NCBI GenBank assembly: GCA_902168185.1
Contig: CABHOV010000041.1
Span: forward strand, 124,001-188,000
Source of the DNA: an uncultured Bacteroides sp.
GTDB lineage: Bacteria > Bacteroidota > Bacteroidia > Cytophagales > Cyclobacteriaceae
Length of the DNA stretch: 64,000 nt
Direction of reading: 5' to 3'
Positions 33,474-40,839 of this stretch are shown piece by piece (within the stretch, counting starts at the first letter, position 1; every line of letters begins with the position of its first letter). Made by a program: the position numbers and the translations under genes. Below the pieces are notes generated by a model. The model made no database searches. It was not told the DNA's origin and worked only from the letters and a program-made list of their open reading frames with translations.

Positions 33474-36224
33474 TCAATGCGCTTCGAGCCAGTTGGTAGC
33501 AATGCCAACTTCAACCTCCATAGGCACGGCCAGGTGTACTGCATATTTCATCAAGGCTATAACATTTTCCTTTACAAGGTCAGCTTCATCTTTATGAAGA
33601 TCAAATACTAATTCATCGTGCACCTGCATGATCATTTTTGTTTTCAGATTCTTTTTCTCCAGCCAATGATGAATGTTGATCATCGCGATTTTAATAATAT
33701 CAGCAGCGCTTCCCTGGATGGGTGCATTGATGGCGTTTCGTTCCGCAAAGCCACGCGTAGTTATATTACGCGAATTGATATCACGCAAGTATCGTCTTCG
33801 TCCAAGAATAGTTTCCACATATTCCTTCTCGCGCGCCATGTTAATAGAATCATCCATATAGCGCTTGATAGCAGGGAATTCCTTAAAGTATGAATCAATA
33901 ATTTCTGCTGCCTCCGTCCGGGATATACCCAGATTTTGTGAAAGACCAAAAGCAGTGCTGCCATATAGGATACCGAAATTTACTTCCTTCGCTTTCCTTC
34001 GCATGTCTGGTGTAACTTGCTCCAATGGCACCTTAAAAACTTTCGCTGCCGTAGTAGTATGGATGTCGCGTTTATTTCGGAAGGCTTCAATCATTACTTC
34101 ATCTTTGGCAAAGGACGCAGCAATTCTTAATTCGATCTGCGAATAATCTGCGGACATAAAAAGATACTCTTCACCACGCGATACGAAGGCTCTGCGAATC
34201 TGTTTCCCTTTTGCAGTTCTGATCGGTATATTCTGAAGGTTAGGGTTGTTGGAGCTTAATCTCCCGGTAGCAGCAACAGCCTGTCTATAGTCTGTATGAA
34301 TGCGACCATCAAACTTGCTGATCATCTTTGGAAGCGCATCTACATACGTTGATCTTAGTTTTTCATATTCACGATAGTCGAGAATTTTCTTCGCTATATC
34401 ATGCTTGGGTGCAAGACTCGTGAGTATATCTTCACCGGTAGCATACTGACCCGATTTTGTTTTCTTAGGTTTCTCGATCAGTTTCATTTTTTCGAAGAGC
34501 ACTTCTCCCAACTGCTTTGGCGAACCTATATTAAATTCTACACCGGCCAACTCATAGACCTCCCGTTGTACCTTCTCCAATTCCTGGCGAAGTTCATCTG
34601 ACATTTTGGACAGCGCAGCTGTATCTACTTTTACACCTTCAAATTCCATAGCAGCCAGCACACTCACCAATGGCATTTCGGTGTTGTTCATCAACAGCGA
34701 TTGTCTTCGTGTTTCAAGGTCTTGCTTTAGTTTAGGACGAAGCTGTAGCAACTGGTCTGCGCGCTCGCAGAGTTGTTCGCGTAAATCTGAATGACTGATT
34801 GGAAGCAGATCGTATTGCAGATACTGTGTGCAAAGTGTATGTATATCATGAGCCGCTTCCGGCTCGATCAGGTAATGTGCCAGCAGGGTGTCAAACAACG
34901 GACCGCGTATGGTTACACCCGCTTTCTTTAAAGCGAGAATTGTTCCTTTAAGATTGTGACCAATCTTCAGAATCTTTTCATTTTCAAAAGCATCTGCGAA
35001 ATCACGAAGTATAGTGCCTACTTGTTCAGCATTTCCGAGGGGCAGAAAATAAGCTTCACTTTCGCGGTAGCAGAAGGAGAGACCTTTGATAACGTATTCA
35101 AAATTAACAGCGTCATCAATAACAGAATCAATCGCGAAGCTGCTTTGCTCTTTCAACTTTTCCGCAAAGGCTTTATACTGTGTTTCCTCCAATACCTGGT
35201 ATTGTACTTTACCAGCATCAAAACTTCTTCGCTCTCCTGATTCTACAGTTGCTGTTTCAGCAGACTCTTCGGAGGCTCCACCAAACATAGAAAGTTGTGA
35301 GCTTTGTGGTGATGCCTTGACAGGTGCTGCAGCGATTGAACCAGCTTCACCAAACACGCGCGCAGATATAGTTTTAAATTCCAGATCATTAAAGATCGGC
35401 TTCAGTTTCTCTGCATCAGGACCACTATATACGAGTGCCTCTTCGCTGAATTCAATAGGCACATCAGTAATGATAGTAGCAAGTCTCTTCGAGAGCAATG
35501 CTTGCTCACCGAATTGTTTAACGAGATCTTTTTGTTTCCCTTTCAACTCATCAGCATGTGCTATAATATTTTCTATAGACCCGAATTGTTTTAAAAGTGT
35601 CGCAGCAGTTTTTGGTCCGAAGCCAGGAATACCAGGAATGTTATCGGATGTATCGCCCTGTAATCCCAACATGTCAATTACCTGCGATACATTTTCAATA
35701 TCCCACTTCTCACAAACTTCTTTTACTCCTAATACATCTACGGCATTGCCCATATAGGCAGGCTTGTATAAGAATACACATTCATTCACGAGCTGTCCGA
35801 AATCTTTATCCGGAGTCATCATATATACTTCAAAGCCTTGCGTACAAGCTTGTCGTGCAAGCGTACCGATAATATCATCCGCCTCGTAACCATCCATCTC
35901 GAGGATCGGAATGTTAAAGCCCTGTATAATTTCTTTTACTTTAGGAATACCATATCGAATGTCTTCCGGAGTTTCCTGACGATTGGCTTTATATTCTGCG
36001 AATATTTCATCGCGAAAAGTTTTAGTAGCTGTATCGAATGCAATACCGATATGAGTAGGCTTTTGTTTTTGCAAAACTTCCAGCAACGTATTGGTGAATC
36101 CAAAAGGCACTGAGGTATTTAATCCTTTGGAATTAATGCGCGGTGTTTTGGTAAATGCAAAATGGGCACGATAGATAAGTGCGTAAGCATCGAGCAGGAA
36201 AAGTTTTTTATCGGGTTTACTCAT
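33474..36224 (-). CDS. polA: DNA polymerase I, with degenerate 3'-5' exonuclease domain
   Basis: The protein has 916 residues. The N-terminal 5' nuclease is intact (LFLLDAYALIYRAHFAF; DGYEADDIIGTLAR; GIPGFGPKTAATLL). The 3'-5' exonuclease region (about 345-480) lacks key acids: the DxE motif reads AIDSVIDD (D366 present, the Glu replaced by Val) and the second motif reads GHNLKGTIL, where the Asp is Thr. The polymerase domain is complete, with DYSQIELRI, RRKAKEVNFGILYG and QVHDELVFD. Proofreading is therefore probably lost while gap repair and Okazaki processing persist. The open frame extends 19 codons upstream, but the MSKPDKK start at 36224 follows a TTTGC box and matches the family start. 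Confidence 0.95.
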   Translation of the reverse strand: MSKPDKKLFLLDAYALIYRAHFAFTKTPRINSKGLNTSVPFGFTNTLLEVLQKQKPTHIGIAFDTATKTFRDEIFAEYKANRQETPEDIRYGIPKVKEIIQGFNIPILEMDGYEADDIIGTLARQACTQGFEVYMMTPDKDFGQLVNECVFLYKPAYMGNAVDVLGVKEVCEKWDIENVSQVIDMLGLQGDTSDNIPGIPGFGPKTAATLLKQFGSIENIIAHADELKGKQKDLVKQFGEQALLSKRLATIITDVPIEFSEEALVYSGPDAEKLKPIFNDLEFKTISARVFGEAGSIAAAPVKASPQSSQLSMFGGASEESAETATVESGERRSFDAGKVQYQVLEETQYKAFAEKLKEQSSFAIDSVIDDAVNFEYVIKGLSFCYRESEAYFLPLGNAEQVGTILRDFADAFENEKILKIGHNLKGTILALKKAGVTIRGPLFDTLLAHYLIEPEAAHDIHTLCTQYLQYDLLPISHSDLREQLCERADQLLQLRPKLKQDLETRRQSLLMNNTEMPLVSVLAAMEFEGVKVDTAALSKMSDELRQELEKVQREVYELAGVEFNIGSPKQLGEVLFEKMKLIEKPKKTKSGQYATGEDILTSLAPKHDIAKKILDYREYEKLRSTYVDALPKMISKFDGRIHTDYRQAVAATGRLSSNNPNLQNIPIRTAKGKQIRRAFVSRGEEYLFMSADYSQIELRIAASFAKDEVMIEAFRNKRDIHTTTAAKVFKVPLEQVTPDMRRKAKEVNFGILYGSTAFGLSQNLGISRTEAAEIIDSYFKEFPAIKRYMDDSINMAREKEYVETILGRRRYLRDINSRNITTRGFAERNAINAPIQGSAADIIKIAMINIHHWLEKKNLKTKMIMQVHDELVFDLHKDEADLVKENVIALMKYAVHLAVPMEVEVGIATNWLEAH

Positions 36225-36228
36225 GATC

Positions 36229-36237
36229 GCAAAGTTG
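36229..36237 (-). promoter_or_regulatory. -7-like box of polA
   Basis: Minus-strand CAACTTTGC ends 4 nt before the ATG at 36224, favouring that start over the longer frame. Confidence 0.45.
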
Positions 36238-36411
36238 TAAAAGATGATTAAATATCCGCAGTCAAATGAAAATAAAAACAATCATTTCGCTGCTTGTCTT
36301 TATCAAGCCTCAAAACACATGATAAAAATTCAATTTTCAGATAGTAAATGACTGCAGAAGGTTGAAATTGGAATCGTGTATCTTCCGTTATGACATCAAA
36401 ATCGCAATAGC

Positions 36412-36450
36412 GCCTAAATAAAAAAGCACAACCAGTTAATGGTTGTGCTT
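36412..36450 (-). terminator. Intrinsic terminator
   Basis: AAAGCACAACC (36422-36432) pairs exactly with GGTTGTGCTTT (36440-36450), loop of 7. On the minus strand it is followed by TTTTTTATTTA. Confidence 0.9.
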
Positions 36451-36471
36451 TGAAATGATTTTGGAAGGATG

Positions 36472-36906
36472 CTAATTTTTTACGGCTTCACATTGATATA
36501 CCAGGTGTGACTTCCCAGTATCTATCGTATAATCGAAAAGAAGACCAGCATCGGTTATTGTGCCAGAGCCGGAAATAAGAATGGACATTTTTTTGCCTTT
36601 AAAAATTTGAGGCTCAATATAAAAGTTATTCCCTCGCACAACTGCTGTTACGGGAACATACATCACATTACCAAAGTTGGCTAATTCAATTGCAGCGATA
36701 CCTGCAACAGATTTTGTAATTGTAATCGAATAATTTTTCGATTCAATACCAGCGTGTCTCTTGTCTGAAACATTATATGTTCCTGTTACATTTTTGATGT
36801 GAGACTCAACATCGTCAGGGTGATTATCAACGCGGGCCGACAGTGTGAAGGCCGCGAGCAACAGGAATAGTAATGTTCTTATACTGTGTATAGAATACCT
36901 TTTCAT
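36472..36906 (-). CDS. Hypothetical exported protein
   Basis: The protein has 144 residues from ATG 36906, which gives a clean Sec signal (MKRYSIHSIRTLLFLLLAAF, cleavage near TLSA). A longer frame starting at 36981 puts 25 polar residues before the signal and is not preferred. The mature part is a beta-rich lipocalin-like domain with NYSITITKSVAGIAAIELANFGNV and ISGSGTITDAGLLFDYTI. No family recognised. A strong terminator follows. Confidence 0.72.
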   Translation of the reverse strand: MKRYSIHSIRTLLFLLLAAFTLSARVDNHPDDVESHIKNVTGTYNVSDKRHAGIESKNYSITITKSVAGIAAIELANFGNVMYVPVTAVVRGNNFYIEPQIFKGKKMSILISGSGTITDAGLLFDYTIDTGKSHLVYQCEAVKN

Positions 36907-37070
36907 ATAAGAATTTATTTTAAAGCCAGATACAGATTTAAAAACGTATACCATGTGCCTGGAGTTCCTTCGCATTACCATATCCCCTTACGGAAATGTT
37001 TCTTAAAAGTTTAAAAGAATTCGTGCGCAATCGATAAACAATGATAAATTGATGGAATAAACCAGCTAAA

Positions 37071-38711
37071 ATGATTGCCAGCACGCCTTTAGAAGCTTTT
37101 TACTATTGGGAAAAAAATTCACCGGATCAACCTTTTTTACGGCAGCCTCTTCCTGGGCAATGGAAAATTTATACCTATAGACAAGCGGGCATAGAAATTC
37201 GCAAAGTTGCGAACGCATTAAAATCACTGCATTTAGCACCGCAAAGTAAAATTGCAATTCTATCCAAGAATTGTGCACACTGGATTATGGCCGATCTTGC
37301 TATATGGATGGCTGGCTATATTTCTGTTCCTATATATCCAACCCTATCGGCTACCGGAATTCAATATATAGTAGAGCATAGCGAGGCGAAAGCTATATTT
37401 ATAGGAAAGCTGGATGATTTCGGAAAGCAGCGTGCTGCTATAGCTTCGTCTGTTCACAAAATAAGTTTCCCCTTCTATGGGCCCAACGAGGGAAGTCTGT
37501 GGGATGATCTGCTAAATACATCTCCACTCGCAGCGAGTCCCTTACCTGCAGCTATAGATGTTGCATCCATTATGTATTCCTCGGGAACAACGGGTACACC
37601 GAAGGGTGTAGTACTCACATTTGGTGCTTTTGATTTTGTGGCAAAAAGTCTTGCGAAAAATTTGCATATAGATAAACCCGAACGTTTCTTTTCCTACTTA
37701 CCACTTAGCCATATTGCCGAGCGCTCCTATATAGAAATGCTGGTTTTTTATTCTGGCAGTACTATATCTTTTACAGAATCACTGGATAAATTCGGTGACA
37801 ATCTTCGCGAAGTACAGCCAACGCTTTTTGGAGGTGTGCCGCGTATCTTCGCAAAAATCCAGGAAGGTGTGTTGCTTAAAATGCCACAGCAAAAACTTGA
37901 TCGTTTGTTATCTATACCTATAGTATCGTGGATTGTAAAAAACACAATTCGTAAGAAACTTGGTTTTAGTAAAACGCATTTAATTGTAGGCGGGGCCGCT
38001 CCTATACCTGTACCGCTATTGGCATGGTTCGCAAAACTTGGTATTGAAATCCGTGAGGTATATGGAATGACAGAAAATGGTGGCTATTCACATGGCAACC
38101 ATGGCACTACTGCAAAGATTGGTACTGTGGGTAAACCATGGCCGGATATAGAAACAAGGTTTACAGCAGAAGGAGAAATTCTGACCAAGCATGCCGGCTT
38201 AATGTTGGGTTACTATAAAGATGAGGAATCTACAAGACAGTCATTTACCAGTGATGGATTTTTGAAAACGGGAGATAAAGGTGTAGTGGATGCTGATGGC
38301 TACCTGACAATAACGGGCCGTGTTAAAGATCAGTTTAAAACAGACAAAGCTAAATTTATAGCACCCGCGCCAATCGAAATGAAATTTACTTCCAACAAGG
38401 ATATCGATAGTATATGTGTTGTAGGGATGGGTATACCGCAGCCTATAGCATTGGTTGTACTTTCTGGTTTAGCTACAGGTAAGAGTAAAACAGAGATCGT
38501 TGAGGGATTGCAAACAACGCTTGATATAGTAAATGCTACGCTGGAGCATTATGAACGCATAGAAAAAGTTGTAGTCCTTTCTGAAAGTTGGACCATTGAG
38601 AACGGATTTATAACGCCTTCTTTAAAAGTAAAGCGTCACGAAATTGAGAAAGTGCATGCCGCGAGCTATATCGACTGGTATAAGCAAAAGGATAAAATCC
38701 TTTGGGCATGA
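37071..38711 (+). CDS. AMP-dependent long-chain acyl-CoA synthetase
   Basis: This adenylate-forming enzyme activates fatty acids to acyl-CoA with ATP and has 546 residues. The phosphate-binding loop is YSSGTTGTPKGV (about 168-179), the second motif is VYGMTENGG (about 331-339), and the C-terminal GDKG and TGRVKDQFKTDKAKFIAPAPIE blocks form the small lid domain. It aligns best with FadD15-like synthetases; the chain length of the substrate is not readable. It is a single gene, followed by a palindromic repeat. Confidence 0.92.
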   Translation: MIASTPLEAFYYWEKNSPDQPFLRQPLPGQWKIYTYRQAGIEIRKVANALKSLHLAPQSKIAILSKNCAHWIMADLAIWMAGYISVPIYPTLSATGIQYIVEHSEAKAIFIGKLDDFGKQRAAIASSVHKISFPFYGPNEGSLWDDLLNTSPLAASPLPAAIDVASIMYSSGTTGTPKGVVLTFGAFDFVAKSLAKNLHIDKPERFFSYLPLSHIAERSYIEMLVFYSGSTISFTESLDKFGDNLREVQPTLFGGVPRIFAKIQEGVLLKMPQQKLDRLLSIPIVSWIVKNTIRKKLGFSKTHLIVGGAAPIPVPLLAWFAKLGIEIREVYGMTENGGYSHGNHGTTAKIGTVGKPWPDIETRFTAEGEILTKHAGLMLGYYKDEESTRQSFTSDGFLKTGDKGVVDADGYLTITGRVKDQFKTDKAKFIAPAPIEMKFTSNKDIDSICVVGMGIPQPIALVVLSGLATGKSKTEIVEGLQTTLDIVNATLEHYERIEKVVVLSESWTIENGFITPSLKVKRHEIEKVHAASYIDWYKQKDKILWA

Positions 38712-38717
38712 TATAAT

Positions 38718-38800
38718 CTCCCGCAGATCTCACAGATTAACGCAGACGAAATTCAAAGAATGTATCTTTATCTGCATCTATCTTTGAAGATCTGCGGGAG
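38718..38800. repeat. REP/MITE-like palindromic intergenic repeat
   Basis: Identical 13-bp arms CTCCCGCAGATCT (38718-38730) and their complement (38788-38800) bracket an imperfect palindrome of about 33 bp per arm. The unit CAGA recurs every 9-10 bp within each arm (38724, 38733, 38743). An inner pair, TTCAAAGA/TCTTTGAA (38752-38759, 38781-38788), could fold alternatively. It fills the space between convergent genes and may also terminate transcription. The CGCAGATNNNNCAGATTAACGCAGA pattern resembles dispersed intergenic repeats known in several phyla (recalled, not searched). Confidence 0.6.
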
Positions 38801-38807
38801 TATAGTT

Positions 38808-39656
38808 TTATTTTAACTTGCCTTTGAAGAACTCCAGTGTATTTGCGTAAGCATCTTTCGAGGCTTCCTCTTTGTATCCTTTTGCATTGCTTGGATTAGC
38901 AAAGCCATGGTCAGCGTTATAGTTCTTGACAATTGTTTTCTTTCCTGCTGCCTTCATGTTTGACTCGAACTTGGCGACCACCTCGGGTGTGATATATTTG
39001 TCTTCAATTGCAAATACACCCAGCACTTCAGAGTTGAGTTTCTTTAGTTTGTCTATATCTTCTACCGGCATGCCGTAATACATAACGCATGCTACAGTTT
39101 GCTTCCCTGCAGTGAGTGCGGCCTGTAGGGACTGGCCGCCACCAAAACACCACCCGATCGTACCGATCTTTGCATTTTTACCAGCATAAGCTATAGCACC
39201 TTTCACAATGATATCGCCACGTTCTTGTTTAAACTCCTGCATATACTTTGATGCAGTTTCGCGGTCAGTGGCAACTCTGCCATCATACATGTCCAACGCA
39301 AGGACGTTTACATTCCCTAGATCCTTGAATAAACTTTCGGATTGTCTTTTTATATAGTCATTCAATCCCCACCACTCCTGAAAAACAAAAATCCAATTGT
39401 CGGTTTTGACTTTGGACATGAGTAAATAACCATTGGCATCTTTTCCGTCAGCGCATTTAAGAGTAATCATCTTACCACCTTCTTCGCTTACGTGAATATA
39501 CTTTCCGGGTAACGAATGTGATGCGTTGAAATCTTTGTTGGAGGCAAACATGGCAAATTTTTCTGTAGCCGGAGTATGGCAAACAACAATATCGTTTTGT
39601 GCATAGGAGACGGTTGTTATCCAGGCACAGAGAATAAATAGATATATACTTTTCAT
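38808..39656 (-). CDS. Exported dienelactone-hydrolase-family protein
   Basis: The protein has 282 residues. A signal peptide ends at about 19 (TVSYA). The alpha/beta hydrolase core has the DLH nucleophile elbow TIGWCFGGG with Cys as nucleophile, EDKYI for the Asp and NADHGFANP for the His, the C-D-H triad of dienelactone hydrolases. Export is less usual than for cytosolic clcD-type enzymes, so a periplasmic esterase or lactonase role is inferred. It is convergent with the acyl-CoA synthetase across the repeat. Confidence 0.88.
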   Translation of the reverse strand: MKSIYLFILCAWITTVSYAQNDIVVCHTPATEKFAMFASNKDFNASHSLPGKYIHVSEEGGKMITLKCADGKDANGYLLMSKVKTDNWIFVFQEWWGLNDYIKRQSESLFKDLGNVNVLALDMYDGRVATDRETASKYMQEFKQERGDIIVKGAIAYAGKNAKIGTIGWCFGGGQSLQAALTAGKQTVACVMYYGMPVEDIDKLKKLNSEVLGVFAIEDKYITPEVVAKFESNMKAAGKKTIVKNYNADHGFANPSNAKGYKEEASKDAYANTLEFFKGKLK

Positions 39657-39723
39657 GGTAATGGGATTATACTTTGATTAATGGTCTAATATACCTAAAA
39701 CTTATATATCAGATAATGCTTTA

Positions 39724-40194
39724 TCAACCTTTTAACTGGTCGCGAAGGATGCGATCGTAGGTAATGAAATCTGTATTGATCGGTTCGAATCCGTTCTGGC
39801 GAAGGAGCATAGCAATTTGGGCTCGGTGGTAACTGGAATGATTTACGAGGTGGATCATGATAGTTTCGACATTGTTAGTATACGGATCACCTGTATAATT
39901 TCTGTAGGTAAGTTCCCTGTCGAAATCATCAGTACTCTCTACAAAATCAAGCCATTGCTTACCCGCGCTATCAACCATTGCGACTAGCTGATCAAAGGTA
40001 TATACACCCCATAACTTTACATTGGGTGGAGGAAGCCCTTTAACACGATGCAACCATAGAAGTTGTGCCGCTACAACGTGGCCTAACAACGTCAGAATCT
40101 TTTCGTCTTCTATATGCTGGCGCTCGAGGCAACCGAGCACGCGTTGATTCGCCCAGACGTTGTATTGATATAGTTTAAGGAAATACTTTTTCAT
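39724..40194 (-). CDS. DinB-family metal-binding protein
   Basis: This four-helix-bundle protein has 156 residues. It opens YQYNVWANQRVLGCL. The metal-binding histidines are visible in LLGHVV (about 38) and HLVNHSSYHRAQ (about 111-122). The family includes mycothiol- or bacillithiol-dependent transferases; with ypdA in the same window, a bacillithiol S-transferase is conceivable but unproven. It is 9 nt downstream of the 2OG oxygenase gene on the same strand, likely cotranscribed. Confidence 0.88.
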   Translation of the reverse strand: MKKYFLKLYQYNVWANQRVLGCLERQHIEDEKILTLLGHVVAAQLLWLHRVKGLPPPNVKLWGVYTFDQLVAMVDSAGKQWLDFVESTDDFDRELTYRNYTGDPYTNNVETIMIHLVNHSSYHRAQIAMLLRQNGFEPINTDFITYDRILRDQLKG

Positions 40195-40203
40195 GATAAG
40201 ATT

Positions 40204-40821
40204 TTATAAATGTCTTAAGTCAGCGACCTGATCTAATATCCAGCCGGTAAGGCTCAGGCGTTCGCGCGTGGCAGGAATTACCTCATGTTCGATCTGATCA
40301 CTTCGAAAGCAGATTAGCCTTCCTGCTATAGGAAGAAAATCCAGGGCACCTTCATCTTCTAAATGCATTCGAAGTTGACCACCGTGTTCTTCGAGCCAAT
40401 CATTGTTCAAATAGCAAATCACCGATAACTTACGGTGATCATCTTTTTTAAATTGATCTAGGTGACGCTTATAAAAAGAACCAGGCGGATAAATCGTCAG
40501 GTGTACTTCGTAATCTTTCAGGCTTAGAAAAAGTGTGCGGTTTATATACTGGATCAACTCCTGAAGCCGGTCAAGGTATATCTTTGCTGGCGCAGAAGCC
40601 GTTTGTTTATCAAGCCAGTAAATATAGTCGCCACGAATAGCTTCATTTATTTGGAGATCTTGTTTTTTACCGATGCCCGCTTTTTTAAACTCGTCAATTC
40701 CCTGAGCGAATTCATGAGTAGCCAGTATAGCATCGACCTCGGTCTGGCTTAAAAAAGAATCTGCTACAGCATATCCTTTTTCAGCCAGACCATCTACAAT
40801 CGATTCAAAAGTTTCATGCAT
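40204..40821 (-). CDS. 2-oxoglutarate/Fe(II)-dependent oxygenase (prolyl-4-hydroxylase-like)
   Basis: The protein has 205 residues with a double-stranded beta-helix fold. The iron site is HLD in YKRHLDQF (HxD) and the distal His of QIEHEVIPATRERLSLTGW, whose Arg binds 2-oxoglutarate. The type resembles SM-20/PHD or PiuC-like hydroxylases that modify proteins or small molecules. The -7 box TATTTTTGC ends 4 nt before the ATG. It leads a pair with the DinB gene. Confidence 0.9.
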   Translation of the reverse strand: MHETFESIVDGLAEKGYAVADSFLSQTEVDAILATHEFAQGIDEFKKAGIGKKQDLQINEAIRGDYIYWLDKQTASAPAKIYLDRLQELIQYINRTLFLSLKDYEVHLTIYPPGSFYKRHLDQFKKDDHRKLSVICYLNNDWLEEHGGQLRMHLEDEGALDFLPIAGRLICFRSDQIEHEVIPATRERLSLTGWILDQVADLRHL

Positions 40822-40825
40822 GGAG

Positions 40826-40834
40826 GCAAAAATA
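40826..40834 (-). promoter_or_regulatory. -7 promoter box, leaderless placement
   Basis: Minus-strand TATTTTTGC, a perfect TAnnTTTG, ends 4 nt before the ATG at 40821. Confidence 0.55.
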
Positions 40835-40839
40835 CGGAC

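Noticed and set aside
35086-35757. 223-codon plus-strand frame inside polA
   Set aside because: Ser-rich antisense shadow of a well-conserved gene.
36225-36281. 19-codon N-terminal extension of polA
   Set aside because: It lies upstream of the promoter-like box, and the family start is MSKPDKK at 36224.
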